The notes: generated by a model not told the origin, from the sequence alone. Positions 50,157-59,780 are shown, counted from the first letter of the stretch. The stretch is 64,000 bases of DNA from Streptomyces hyderabadensis (GCF_020404845.1 NZ_JAIOJZ010000002.1:62001-126000); one strand, 5' to 3'. Made by a program: numbers and translations.

Positions 50157-51599
50157 ATGACCGACCCCGGCACGGACTCCCCGACCACCGACGCACTGGC
50201 AACCACCGCCACACCGGCAACCGCCACGACACCGGCATCCCCGCCCGCCCCCGCGGAACGGGCCTCGCCGCCCCCGCACCCCGGCCGCACCCTCGCGCTG
50301 ACCAGCGCCGCGACCGCCGTGGCCCTGATGGCGTTCACCGCGCCGATGGTCACGCTCCCCGAGACGGCCGCCGACCTGCACACCTCGCTGTCCGCCCAGG
50401 CCTGGCTGCTGAACGGCACCCCGCTGGGCCTGGCCGCGCTGCTGCTGGTGGCCGGCAGCCTGGCCGACGACTACGGGCGCCGCCGGCTGTTCGTCTCCGG
50501 CACGCTGGCCCTCGGCGTCACCACCGTCCTGGGTGCCTTCGCGGCCACGACCTGGCTGTTCACGCTGGCCCGGATCGCGCAGGGCGGGGCCAGCGCGGCG
50601 CTGCTGGCCAGCAGTCTCGGCCTGCTCGTGCACGCCTTCCCGACCCCGGCCGGGCGGCTGCGCGCGACCGGCGTGTGGGGCGCCTTCGTGAGCGGCGGGA
50701 TAGCCGTCGGCCCGGTGCTCGTCGGGGCGTTCCCCGACTGGCGGCTGGCGCACGCCGTCCTGGGCGCCGCCGCGCTGGTGGTGGCGGGGCTGGGCGCGCG
50801 GTCCCTGTCGGAGTCGCGCTCACCGCGAGCGGGCCGGCCGGACCTCGCCGGGGCGTTGACGTTCGGACCGGCGCTGGTCGCGCTGGTGGCGGCGCTGACG
50901 CTGGGCCGGGACGGGTGGCTGCGCGCACCGGTGGGCCTGCTGCTGGCGGCGGCCGTGCTCCTCGGCGCCCTGTTCGTCGTACTGGAGCGCCGCGCGGCCA
51001 CCCCGATGATCGACCTGGCGCTGCTGCGCCGCCCGCTCTTCCTGGCCTCCTCGGCGGGCGGGCTGTTCACCGGCCTGTCGGTGATCGGCCTGTTCAGCTT
51101 CCTGCCGACGGTGCTGCAGCGGGCGCTCGGCCTGTCCCCCATGGACACGGCCCTGCTCTCCCTGCTCTGGGCCGGCCTCGCCTTCGCGGTGGCGCTCCAG
51201 GCCCGCCGTATCGCCCACCGCGTCTCCGCGCGCCACCAGTTGGCCGTCGGGTTCGCCCTGCACGCGGTCGGCGTCCTGACCATGCTCGGCGCGGTCGGCG
51301 CGGGCTCCTGGCCGCGGCTGCTGCCCGGCCTGGTGGTGGCGGGCGTCGGCAGCGGCCTGCTGAACGCCGCGCTGCCGCTGCTCGCGGTGGAGTCGGTACC
51401 GGCCGCCCGCGCGGCGATGGGCTCGGGCGCGCAGCAGACGTTCCGCTACATCGGCTCGTGCGCCGGGGTCGCCCTGACGATCGCGATCGCCACGTCGGCG
51501 GGGAGCCCCGGGGCGGGCACGGACGTGGCGCTGTGGGTGTCGGCGGGGCTGGCCGTGGTGGCGGCGGTACTGGTGGGGACGCTGCGCCAACGGCACTGA
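50157..51599 (+). CDS. MFS multidrug exporter (DHA2/EmrB-like, 14-helix type)
   Basis: 480 aa. Motif LPETAADLHTSLSAQAWLLNGTPLGLAALLLVAGSLADDYGRRRLF (D-x-x-G-R-R loop) and WGAFVSGGIAVGPVLVG (motif C of drug antiporters) are visible with about 14 hydrophobic segments. It exports an unknown compound by proton antiport and is probably induced when the divergent HxlR regulator is released. Confidence 0.9.
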   Translation: MTDPGTDSPTTDALATTATPATATTPASPPAPAERASPPPHPGRTLALTSAATAVALMAFTAPMVTLPETAADLHTSLSAQAWLLNGTPLGLAALLLVAGSLADDYGRRRLFVSGTLALGVTTVLGAFAATTWLFTLARIAQGGASAALLASSLGLLVHAFPTPAGRLRATGVWGAFVSGGIAVGPVLVGAFPDWRLAHAVLGAAALVVAGLGARSLSESRSPRAGRPDLAGALTFGPALVALVAALTLGRDGWLRAPVGLLLAAAVLLGALFVVLERRAATPMIDLALLRRPLFLASSAGGLFTGLSVIGLFSFLPTVLQRALGLSPMDTALLSLLWAGLAFAVALQARRIAHRVSARHQLAVGFALHAVGVLTMLGAVGAGSWPRLLPGLVVAGVGSGLLNAALPLLAVESVPAARAAMGSGAQQTFRYIGSCAGVALTIAIATSAGSPGAGTDVALWVSAGLAVVAAVLVGTLRQRH

Positions 51600-51688
51600 G
51601 CGGCACGCACCGGACCGGCGGCCCGCTGCCCCTCCTCCGCCCCCGGGGTGGCTGACCCTCGTCACCTCACGGCAGTACGGTGTCCCCC

Positions 51689-52708
51689 ATGCGCCCCGAC
51701 ACGCCCGCCGAAAACGTCGACCACGCCGCCGAGGCGGCCCGCCTGGAACGGACCGCCGGCCTCTACCCCGAGGACACCGAGGCCCTGCTGCTGCGCGCCG
51801 CCGCCCACCTGGAACTGTCCGGCGACCGCCCCGCCGCGACCAAGCTGTACGACCGCCTGCTGTCCTCCGAGGCGTCCGTCCCCCTGGACAACCCGTCCCT
51901 GGTCCGCGCCCTGAAGGCGTCGAACCTCTGGGAGTACGACCACGAGGCGGAGGCCAGGGCGATCATCGACGGCGTGCGTGCGGCGTCGCCGCGGGACCCG
52001 GCGCCCTGGGTGATCGTCGCCGAGGCGCTGGAGTCCCACGACGAGCTGGAGGCGGCGCACGAGACATTCACGCAGGGCGCCCGCCTGCTCCTGACGGACG
52101 TGCCGGAACCGCCGTACTCCACCCACCCGCTCCTCTACGGCCGCCACCGCGTCCGCCGCATGCTGGGCCTGCCCCACGACGACTGGGACGCCCTGGCCGA
52201 CACCCTGCACTCGATGCCGGTCTCCCTGGACGAGCTGCACGACCCGAAGCGGGTCTGGTCCCTGGGCTCGGACAACCCGGCGGACCTGGAGGCGGAGATC
52301 TCCCGGCTGCGCGCCGAGCTGGGCGCCTACCGCCAGGCCCTGTCCCGCCCCTTCCCGGTGGCCATGCTGCACTGGCCGGCCGGCGAACTGGCGGAACTGA
52401 CCGAGGCGTACCCGGACCTCGCCGCCGAGTACCCCTCCTACGAGGAGCACCTGGCGACGATAGAGGCGGCCCTGCGCGAGCTGGCGGCGTCCGGCACCCC
52501 GAACCTGGGCGTGGTCCCGGGCACGGTCCCCTCCTACGAGGCCTTCGCCGCGTCGGAGGGCACGTCCCCGGCCGACCCGGCCCTGCTGCCCCAGTACGCG
52601 ACGACCCTGGCGGCCCGAGGCCTCGCGGTCGCGTGGCCGCCGCAGCGCGGGGCGGCGTGCTGGTGCGGGTCGGGACGGCCGTACGGCGAGTGCCACGGGG
52701 CGGAATGA
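51689..52708 (+). CDS. TPR-like protein with C-terminal SEC-C zinc motif
   Basis: 339 aa from the ATG at 51689 (GTG at 51680 possible). The N-terminal 130 residues are TPR-like helices (AARLERTAGLYPEDTEALLLRAAAHLELSGDRPAATKLYDRLL). The extreme C-terminus CWCGSGRPYGECHG is the SEC-C zinc-binding motif of SecA. Proteins of this kind may bind ribosomes, SecB or nucleic acids; the role here is unknown. A charged middle region is predicted helical. Confidence 0.82.
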   Translation: MRPDTPAENVDHAAEAARLERTAGLYPEDTEALLLRAAAHLELSGDRPAATKLYDRLLSSEASVPLDNPSLVRALKASNLWEYDHEAEARAIIDGVRAASPRDPAPWVIVAEALESHDELEAAHETFTQGARLLLTDVPEPPYSTHPLLYGRHRVRRMLGLPHDDWDALADTLHSMPVSLDELHDPKRVWSLGSDNPADLEAEISRLRAELGAYRQALSRPFPVAMLHWPAGELAELTEAYPDLAAEYPSYEEHLATIEAALRELAASGTPNLGVVPGTVPSYEAFAASEGTSPADPALLPQYATTLAARGLAVAWPPQRGAACWCGSGRPYGECHGAE

Positions 52709-52817
52709 GCCGTCGCGGCGGACCGATGAGATCGGGGGCCGCCGGGCGTCTACCGGTGCGAGAGGCCGACGCGGTACGGGAGGCGTCGGCCGAACCGACC
52801 CGAGGAGCGACGCCGAC

Positions 52818-53276
52818 ATGAGCACCGACCAGACGCCCACCGCGCCCGAGAACGGCTTCCCCTACACCCTGACCCGCACCCTGGACGCCCCCGTGGCCCA
52901 GGTCTGGCAGGCCTGGACCACCCCCGACCAGTACGCCCAGTGGGCCTACGCCGTCCCCGGCACCGTCGAGATGGACGTCCGCCCCGGCGGCGCCTGGAAG
53001 GCCACGATGCGCACGCCGGAGGGCGCGGAGTTCCCGTTGACCGGCTCCTACATCGAGGTCGCCGAGCACCGCGCCCTGACCATCGGCATGGACGTCCCGG
53101 GCCGCCCGGACCCGGCGACGATGACCGTCGAACTGGCGGAGCAGGGCCCTCGCAACACCGTGATCACCCTCCGCCAGACCTGCGACACGGCGGAGGAGCG
53201 GGACGGCGCGGAGCAGGGCAGCGGGATGCTGCTGGACGGCTTGACGGGGTTCCTGGGGGGTGGGGAGCGGGGCTGA
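52818..53276 (+). CDS. SRPBCC (AHSA1) domain protein
   Basis: 152 aa, preceded by CGAGGAG 10 bases before the ATG. FPYTLTRTLDAPVAQVWQAWTTPDQYAQW and DVRPGGAWKATM are the AHSA1/START-like ligand-binding fold. The ligand is unknown. These genes often pair with ArsR or PadR regulators, and a PadR gene lies convergent at 53919. Confidence 0.85.
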   Translation: MSTDQTPTAPENGFPYTLTRTLDAPVAQVWQAWTTPDQYAQWAYAVPGTVEMDVRPGGAWKATMRTPEGAEFPLTGSYIEVAEHRALTIGMDVPGRPDPATMTVELAEQGPRNTVITLRQTCDTAEERDGAEQGSGMLLDGLTGFLGGGERG

Positions 53277-53295
53277 GCGTGCCGCCCGGCCGCGC

Positions 53296-53922
53296 TCAGG
53301 CGCGGCGGGTCCGCCAGAGCCAGACCGACGTGGCGGCCACGACCGCGAGCACCACCAGGTTGGCGACCAGGGCCGGGGTGTCGCCCGCCGGGGCGACGGT
53401 GGTCTCCCGCCAGACGATCCCGGCGACGGTCGGCGCGACGAGGCTCAGCACCACGCCGACGACCTTCCGGACCGGCGCCCAGTGCACCGAGGTGCACAGC
53501 AGGACTCCGCCGGCGATCCGGACCAGACCGCTGCAGAGCGCCAGGCCGGGGACATCGGGGAGAAACGTCGTGACGAGGTAGGGCAGGGCCAGCATCAGCA
53601 GCGGCACCAGCGGATGCACCCTGCCGCGCCGCACGGACGGGACCGCGCCGCCGGGGGCCGGAGCCTCGGCCCCACCGCTCCCGGCCTCGGCCAGCGCCGT
53701 CGCCGCGATCGTACGGGGGTCCCCCAGCTCCGCCAGGATCTCGCCGGGCGCGACGCCGGGCCGTTCGGCGCGCGTCACGTCGATGTGCTCGGCGAGGTCG
53801 GCGAGCAGCTCCTGCCGGCGGTCGGCGGGGAGCGCGGCGGCCTCGCGCTCGACGGCGAGCAGGTAGTCGCGCACGGGACCGGCGGGGGACGTGGGGGACG
53901 TGGGGGACGTGGGGGTCTTCAT
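53296..53922 (-). CDS. HAAS-domain membrane protein
   Basis: 208 aa. The N-terminal helical domain YLLAVEREAAALPADRRQELLADLAEHIDVTRAERPG...EILAELGDPRTIAATAL is the HAAS signalling domain; four membrane helices follow. A TSPTSPTSP repeat precedes it. The ATG overlaps the PadR stop by 4 nt; PadR-HAAS pairs are a common sensory unit in actinobacteria and firmicutes. Confidence 0.85.
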   Translation of the reverse strand: MKTPTSPTSPTSPAGPVRDYLLAVEREAAALPADRRQELLADLAEHIDVTRAERPGVAPGEILAELGDPRTIAATALAEAGSGGAEAPAPGGAVPSVRRGRVHPLVPLLMLALPYLVTTFLPDVPGLALCSGLVRIAGGVLLCTSVHWAPVRKVVGVVLSLVAPTVAGIVWRETTVAPAGDTPALVANLVVLAVVAATSVWLWRTRRA

Positions 53923-54296
53923 GCGGGATCTCCGGCGGAGGGCTGCGGGGCGGCGGTCAGGAACCCGTCGACGGCGTCGCGGAAGCCGGGCCAGACGTGG
54001 GTGAACTCGTCCAGCGCAGCCCGGCCGGTCGCGGTGAGCGCGTAGTAACGACGGGGCGGGCCGGAGGCGGACTCCTGCCAGGTGGTGGTGACCAGGTCCT
54101 CGCGGCGGAGCCGGGAGAGCAGCGGGTAGACCGTGCCCTGACTGGTGGCCAGCGCCCCGGACTCCTCCAGCGCGTGCAGGAGCTCCACGCCGTAACGCGG
54201 GCGGTCCCGCATCAGGGCGAGTACGCAGTACTCCAGCACACCCTTGCGCAGCTGGGCGGCTGCGCGGGCCTGCTTGGTCGGATCACCTGGTTCCAT
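53919..54296 (-). CDS. PadR family transcriptional regulator
   Basis: 125 aa from the ATG at 54296. RKGVLEYCVLALMRDRPRYGVELLHALEESGALATSQGTVYPLLSRLRREDLV is the PadR winged helix, ending with a dimerisation helix. No ribosome binding site precedes the ATG, while TATCTT (-10-like, 54304-54309 on the minus strand) sits 7 bases upstream, so the mRNA is probably leaderless. It controls the co-transcribed HAAS membrane protein. Confidence 0.88.
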   Translation of the reverse strand: MEPGDPTKQARAAAQLRKGVLEYCVLALMRDRPRYGVELLHALEESGALATSQGTVYPLLSRLRREDLVTTTWQESASGPPRRYYALTATGRAALDEFTHVWPGFRDAVDGFLTAAPQPSAGDPA

Positions 54297-54369
54297 GCAA
54301 AGCAAGATACCAGGCAGAACAAGCCTCGAACCCGTGAGGGCCTGGAACCCGGGGACGCTGGGACCCAGG

Positions 54370-54780
54370 TCAATTGATGATCTCGGCGCGCCCTTCCAGA
54401 CGCATCGCCGCCAGCCGCTCTCGCCACGTACGGAGCGCTTCGGGCGTCTGCCGCGTCCAGTCGGTGACTTCGCCGACGACCCGGAGCGGTTCTGTGCTGC
54501 GGTAGGAGCGGGTGGGATTGCCGGGGAACTTCTTGTCGGTCACGTTCGGGTCGTTCTCGAACTCCCCGGTCGGCTCGACCAGGTACACCCGCGGTTCCCC
54601 GTCCCCGGCGGCAAGCTCGGCGGCGAGGCCCGCGCCGTCGCGCAACGCCGTGAAGTAGACGTGGTTCATCAGGATCTCGGGCCGGTAGTTCGAAGGGAAA
54701 CCGGCGGTGAGGTGGTCGCCGGGCCGCAGATCGGCCTTCGTACCGTGGAAGAACGGTCCTTCGTCCAACACCTCGTCCAT
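54370..54780 (-). CDS. arr: Rifampin ADP-ribosyltransferase (Arr)
   Basis: 136 aa, the usual Arr length. FFHGTKADLRPGDHLTAGFPSNY, HVYFTALRDGAGLAAELA and RVYLVEPTGEFENDPNVTDKKFPGNPTRSYRS are the conserved NAD-binding and rifamycin-contact segments. Arr transfers ADP-ribose from NAD to the ansa-bridge hydroxyl of rifamycins, inactivating them. An orthologue is known in S. coelicolor. The gene is single, between PadR and the restriction enzyme. Confidence 0.95.
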   Translation of the reverse strand: MDEVLDEGPFFHGTKADLRPGDHLTAGFPSNYRPEILMNHVYFTALRDGAGLAAELAAGDGEPRVYLVEPTGEFENDPNVTDKKFPGNPTRSYRSTEPLRVVGEVTDWTRQTPEALRTWRERLAAMRLEGRAEIIN

Positions 54781-54893
54781 TTCGGCAGATTACCAACCCG
54801 GACCACCCTGCCGCCGGGACCGCCCGGACGCCTCGTGTCAGTGCCTCCTGCTAGAACTGCCTCCACAACACCGTGGTGGGGAAAGGGGTCGGG

Positions 54894-57800
54894 GTGAAGC
54901 AGCCGGGAAGTCCGCAGCAGCCGGTGGCGGGGGTCTACGAGCAGCTGGTGACGGATCGTGTGCGCGGTCAACTGGAGCGTTTCGAGGCCGCAGGCTGGAA
55001 GGCCATCGACGCCGAGGTCGGTGCAGAATCGTCACCCCATGTGCTGGCCCGCCACGTGGGTGACATAGTGGCCCACCACCTCAACCAGCTCCGGCCCCAA
55101 GACCGCGTCCCCTTCGCCAACCGCATCCTTGAGTCCCTGGCGGCGGAGGTGGGCGAGCAGAGCGGCGCTGAGCCGGTCAGCGCCATCGTCGAGGGTCCCA
55201 GGCAGTTGCTGGCTCTGGCGGAGCAGGAGGCTCCGGGCGCCTACGCGATCCGCCCGCTCACGCCGCTCTCCGAGACGTCGCTGCTCACCAACTCCCCCGA
55301 GGACCTCAACCTGGGTTCCGAGTTGCGGGCCGAGTTGGCCACGGCGGATCGGATCGACCTGCTCTGCGCCTTCGTGAAGTGGTACGGCATCCGCGTGCTT
55401 GAGGACTCACTCCTCGCAGCCAAGGAACGGGGCGTCCCGATCCGGATCATCACCACGACGTACATGGGCGCCACGGACCGGCGTGCGCTCGACCGACTCG
55501 TGCGCGAATTCGGCGCCACCGTGAAGGTGAACTACGAGACCCGCTCGACCCGGCTGCACGCCAAGGCGTGGCTGTTCCGGCGCGCGACCGGATTCGACAC
55601 GGCGTACGTCGGCAGCTCGAACCTCTCCCGTGCGGCACTGCTCGACGGCCTGGAGTGGAACGTACGACTGTCGTCGGTGGCCACACCGGCGGTGATGGAC
55701 AAGTTCGAGGCCACCTTCGACGCGTACTGGAACGACGTCGCCTTCGAGACGTACGACCCTGATGAGGACGGCCAGCGCCTCGACGCGGCGCTGGCCCGGG
55801 CGGGTGGGACGGCTTCGGCCACCGACTTCGAGGTCAAGCTTTCCGGTCTTCAGGTACGTCCCTTCCCACACCAGCGGGACATGTTGGAGCGCCTGAACGC
55901 GGAGCGCGAGATCCGCGGACGGCACCGCAATCTGCTGGTTGCGGCGACCGGCACGGGGAAAACCGTGATGGCGGCTCTCGACTATCGGGAGCTGAGCAGG
56001 CAGGCGACCACCGGCCGACCGAAGCTGCTGTTCGTGGCCCATCGCAAGGAGATCCTCAAGCAGTCCTTGCGTACGTATCGCGAAGTGCTGGACGACGCCT
56101 CGTTCGGCGAGTTGCTGTACGGCGGGGCCGATCCACAGGAGTGGACCCACGTCTTCGCCAGCGTCCAGTCACTCAACGTCCAGAGGCTGGAGCAGCTGGC
56201 GCCGGACCACTTCGACGTCATCGTCATCGACGAGTTCCACCACGCCACGGCCAGTACGTACCGCCGGGTGATCGAACACTTCACGCCGAAGGAGTTGCTG
56301 GGACTCACCGCCACCCCGGAGCGGATGGACGGGCGCAATGTCCAGGACGAATTCTTCGACGGCCGTATCGCCGCCGAGATGAGGCTTTGGGAGGCCCTGG
56401 AGAACGACCTGCTGTCTCCCTTCCACTACTTCGGCATCCCTGACGGGACCGACCTCACGAATCTCGGCTGGCAGAAGGGCTCGTACGCCGATCAGGAGCT
56501 CGGCAATCTACTCACGGGCAACGACGCGCGAGCACGCATCATCGTCAAGCAGGTCCGGGACAAGGTTGCCGACCCCGGCACCATGCGTGCACTCGGCTTC
56601 TGCGTCACCAAGGCGCACGCCCACTTCATGGCCGAATACTTCCGCAAGGCCGGTTTTCAGGCCGCGTCCCTCGACAGCGACTCGTCATCCGAGGTGCGTG
56701 CTCAAGCCCTGCGTGATCTCCAGGACGGCAAGCTCCAGGTCATCTTCTCGGTGGACCTGTTCAACGAGGGACTGGACATCCCGGACGTGGACACGCTGCT
56801 CTTGCTGCGGCCTACGAACAGCGCCACCGTCTTCCTCCAGCAACTGGGGCGGGGACTTCGGCGTACCGACACGAAGCCGGTACTCACGGTCCTGGACTTC
56901 ATCGGACAGCACCGAGCGGAGTTCCGCTTCGAGGAGCAGTTCCGGGCCATGACCAACCTGTCGCGCAACCGGCTGGTCGAGCACATCGAGCGCGGCTTTC
57001 CGCAATTGCCCTCGGGCTGCCAGATCATCCTGGAGGGCAAGGCCAAGAACCTGGTCCTCGACAACATCAGGACCCAATTGGCCGCCACGGTGAAGACGCT
57101 GGTGAAGGAGGTCAAGGAGTACAGCACTCCCCTCCTCGCCGACTACCTCCGAGAGAGCCGCCGAGAGATCAAGGAGCTGTACAAGAACGGCAACTCCTGG
57201 ACCCTCGTCCTGCGTCGTGCCGGCCTGGCCGCCGAACCGGCTGCCCCGGGCGAGGAGACGCTGCTCAAGCGGGTCCATGCCTTCCTCCACGTGGACGACC
57301 CGGAGCGCGCGCAGGCCTACCTGAGCCTTCTGGCGGACGACGCCCCTGCGTACGAGGAGCTCGACCGGACCGGCCAGGCCTACGCCCGCATGCTGTTCTT
57401 CAACCTGTGGGACAACGCGGGCGGCTTCACCAGCTACACGGAGGGCCTTGCGGCGCTACGTCGGCAGCATGCCCTGCGGGACGAGCTCCGGCAGGTGCTG
57501 TCATACGTCATCGACCGAGCCGACCATGTCCCGATTCCGCTGCCCGACGGCCTCGACACCGTGCCGCTGAAGGTCCACAGCTCGTACAACCGGTCCGAGA
57601 TACTGGCCGCCCTCGGCATCGCCCGGTTCGGCGGTCAGATGCCGAGATCTTTCGCCCAGGGCGTGCAGTGGGCGGAGGAGTTCCAGACAGACGCGCTGCT
57701 GATCACCCTGGAGAAGGACGAGAAGGACTTCTCACCCACCGTCCGGTACAAGGACTACGCGATCAGTCCGCACCTCTTCCACTGGGAGTCCCAGAACTCC

Positions 57801-58043
57801 ACCTCCCCCGATTCCGCCACGGGAAGGCGCTACCAGCAGCACTCCGGTCGCGGCTCCCACGTCTTGCTGTTCATGCGCCGCTACTCGACCACGGACACGG
57901 GCAAATCCCAGCCGTGGATGCTTCTGGGCCCGGCAACGTACGTGGAGCACACGGGCAGCAAGCCGATGGCGATCACCTGGCACCTCGCTCATCCGCTCCC
58001 GGCCGACGTGTGGTCGTACTCGGCGGCAATCCAGGCGAGTTGA
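54894..58043 (+). CDS. PLD nuclease-SF2 helicase-DUF3427 protein, type IV restriction enzyme candidate
   Basis: 1049 aa from the GTG at 54894 with AAAGGGG upstream. The N-terminal phospholipase D-type nuclease has one HxK motif (RLHAKAWLF, about residue 221) with GSSNLS; SF2 helicase motifs follow: ATGTGKT (about 352), IDEFHH (about 445), LTATPERMDG (about 472), QQLGRGLRRT (about 648); the last third is DUF3427. This is the domain order of SauUSI, an ATP-dependent type IV endonuclease for 5-methylcytosine DNA. A homologue in S. coelicolor (SCO2863, from memory) is linked to restriction of methylated DNA. Confidence 0.88.
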   Translation: MKQPGSPQQPVAGVYEQLVTDRVRGQLERFEAAGWKAIDAEVGAESSPHVLARHVGDIVAHHLNQLRPQDRVPFANRILESLAAEVGEQSGAEPVSAIVEGPRQLLALAEQEAPGAYAIRPLTPLSETSLLTNSPEDLNLGSELRAELATADRIDLLCAFVKWYGIRVLEDSLLAAKERGVPIRIITTTYMGATDRRALDRLVREFGATVKVNYETRSTRLHAKAWLFRRATGFDTAYVGSSNLSRAALLDGLEWNVRLSSVATPAVMDKFEATFDAYWNDVAFETYDPDEDGQRLDAALARAGGTASATDFEVKLSGLQVRPFPHQRDMLERLNAEREIRGRHRNLLVAATGTGKTVMAALDYRELSRQATTGRPKLLFVAHRKEILKQSLRTYREVLDDASFGELLYGGADPQEWTHVFASVQSLNVQRLEQLAPDHFDVIVIDEFHHATASTYRRVIEHFTPKELLGLTATPERMDGRNVQDEFFDGRIAAEMRLWEALENDLLSPFHYFGIPDGTDLTNLGWQKGSYADQELGNLLTGNDARARIIVKQVRDKVADPGTMRALGFCVTKAHAHFMAEYFRKAGFQAASLDSDSSSEVRAQALRDLQDGKLQVIFSVDLFNEGLDIPDVDTLLLLRPTNSATVFLQQLGRGLRRTDTKPVLTVLDFIGQHRAEFRFEEQFRAMTNLSRNRLVEHIERGFPQLPSGCQIILEGKAKNLVLDNIRTQLAATVKTLVKEVKEYSTPLLADYLRESRREIKELYKNGNSWTLVLRRAGLAAEPAAPGEETLLKRVHAFLHVDDPERAQAYLSLLADDAPAYEELDRTGQAYARMLFFNLWDNAGGFTSYTEGLAALRRQHALRDELRQVLSYVIDRADHVPIPLPDGLDTVPLKVHSSYNRSEILAALGIARFGGQMPRSFAQGVQWAEEFQTDALLITLEKDEKDFSPTVRYKDYAISPHLFHWESQNSTSPDSATGRRYQQHSGRGSHVLLFMRRYSTTDTGKSQPWMLLGPATYVEHTGSKPMAITWHLAHPLPADVWSYSAAIQAS

Positions 58044-58073
58044 TCGACGCACGTCAGCCGTGACCGGGAAGGT

Positions 58074-58736
58074 TCAGAGCAGTCGCGCTTCGCACTCCGC
58101 CTCGAAGCGCGACTGCGCCCGGTCCAGCGCGTCGTCCACGTCCCACCCTTGCGCGCAGAACCAATGGAGGAGGTCGGTGATGGCGTTGATGGCGGCATCC
58201 TCCGCCCGAGCCGCCGCCAAGCGGCCCCGACCCTCCGGCGCCCGCGTCGCCCTTGCACCGCTGTAGAGACTCATCACGTCCGCGGCCCGGGCCAATCGGG
58301 GCGTCGGCAGGTGCTGCGGCGTAGTCCCGGTTTCGGCCACACGGAACTCGCACCACGTCACCTTGTGGTCACCGGCAAGTTCCACGCCCCAACGATCACT
58401 CAAGGCGTCGACCAGAGCGATTCCCCGGCCCGCCTCCCCGTTCGGGTTCTCGCGCCTGAGCCTCGGGAGGGCGCGAGTATCGGGGTCGTGTACCTCGATG
58501 CGCAGGTGCGCGCCGCCGTATGAAGCGACGAGGGTGGCCGGCGTCTCCGGTCCGACATGCTTGATGACATTGGCGACGAGTTCACCGGCGCAGAGCTCGG
58601 CGTCCTCCGTCAGCTCGTGTAACCCCCAGTGGCCCAGATGGACGCGCAACGCGCGCCGGAGAGCGCCCACCTGATCGACCACAGCCAGAAACGGCAGTCT
58701 CCACGGCTGCATCGGCTTCCATAGCACGTAATCCAT
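58074..58736 (-). CDS. HATPase_c anti-sigma-factor-like ATP-binding protein
   Basis: 220 aa. An RsbW/SpoIIAB-like GHKL domain: TEDAELCAGELVANVIKHVG (N-box) and RLRRENPNGEAGRGIALVDALSDRWGVE (G-boxes). A helical C-terminal extension of about 75 residues follows, beyond the usual 140-aa kinase fold. Such genes belong to whiJ-like clusters in Streptomyces with XRE-DUF5753 and DUF397 genes, as here. Confidence 0.85.
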   Translation of the reverse strand: MDYVLWKPMQPWRLPFLAVVDQVGALRRALRVHLGHWGLHELTEDAELCAGELVANVIKHVGPETPATLVASYGGAHLRIEVHDPDTRALPRLRRENPNGEAGRGIALVDALSDRWGVELAGDHKVTWCEFRVAETGTTPQHLPTPRLARAADVMSLYSGARATRAPEGRGRLAAARAEDAAINAITDLLHWFCAQGWDVDDALDRAQSRFEAECEARLL

Positions 58737-58934
58737 GTCCTGCCCGAACCCTTCGTCGACGCCTCACTGTGCTTCCATCGACACACAGAGTGGCATTGGA
58801 ACTCTCAAAATGGAACTCTCACGTCGCATCAACGGGGGCCCACAGCCGCTTCACGCGCCCCCAGCGCACACCGTCTTGCCGCCACCGCTTGCGGAGCACC
58901 ACGATCTACCCGACCAACGCGAAGGGCTGAGGAC

Positions 58935-59777
58935 ATGGCAGTCGGACCCACCACCCGTAGGCGCCAACTGGGCGCCGATCTGCGACGACTTCGGGAACGC
59001 CAAGGGCTGACCCTCGAAGAGGCGGGGGCTCGCGTCGGCATTTCGAAGGCGACCTTGAGCCGCTACGAAACGAAGGAGGGCACCGTCAAGTGGCCGGCCG
59101 TGGACGCCTTGTGCCGTGAGTACGCCGCCACGGACGAAGAGCGGCTCGCACTGGTCGAGTTGGCGAAGGGCGCCAAGATCCAGGGGTGGTGGCGCTCGCT
59201 CGCAGACCCCATCCCGGATTCCATGAACTTGATGTTGACCTTGGAAGACGAGGTTGTACGCGAGGACCACTACGCGTGCATGTACATCCCAGGCCTTCTC
59301 CAGACCCGCGCCTACGCGGAGGCGGTCCACCGTGCTTCAGAGGTGCAGTGCGACGAACGCGAAGTCCAGCACATGGTCGACATCCGCATGAAGCGCCAGG
59401 AGTTGCTCGAGCGCGACGAGCCCCCGCACATCTGGTGTGTGATCGACGAAGCGGCGATCCGCCGCCAGGTCGGGGGCCGCGAGGTCATGCGAGAACAGCT
59501 GACACACCTGCTGGCCTGCGCCGAGCGACCGCACATCACCGTGCAAGTCCTCCCCTTCTCTCTCGGAGCCCACGCGGCCGCGGTCGGAAGCTTCGTCACG
59601 CTTCGTGGCCAAGCCCGTGAACTGGACGTCGTGTACGTGGACCTTCTCGGTGGCGGGGTGTTCATGGAAAAGCCGGAGGAACTGGAGCGCTATAGGTTGG
59701 CCTTCGACTACCTCAGCGCCCAGGCGCTCGACCTCGAGTCCTCGGTCGCCCTCATCGATCGGGTCAGCAAGGAGTGA
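58935..59777 (+). CDS. XRE family HTH regulator with DUF5753 (WhiJ-like)
   Basis: 280 aa. The HTH at residues about 11-65 (LGADLRRLRERQGLTLEEAGARVGISKATLSRYETKEG) is followed by DUF5753 (YIPGLLQTRAYAEAV...IRMKRQELLERDEPPHIWCVIDEAAIRRQVGG). WhiJ-type regulators repress development and work with DUF397 proteins. The DUF397 gene follows after 3 bp. Divergent from the ATP-binding gene; the 198-bp gap between them holds no recognisable operator. Confidence 0.9.
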   Translation: MAVGPTTRRRQLGADLRRLRERQGLTLEEAGARVGISKATLSRYETKEGTVKWPAVDALCREYAATDEERLALVELAKGAKIQGWWRSLADPIPDSMNLMLTLEDEVVREDHYACMYIPGLLQTRAYAEAVHRASEVQCDEREVQHMVDIRMKRQELLERDEPPHIWCVIDEAAIRRQVGGREVMREQLTHLLACAERPHITVQVLPFSLGAHAAAVGSFVTLRGQARELDVVYVDLLGGGVFMEKPEELERYRLAFDYLSAQALDLESSVALIDRVSKE

Positions 59778-59780
59778 GCC

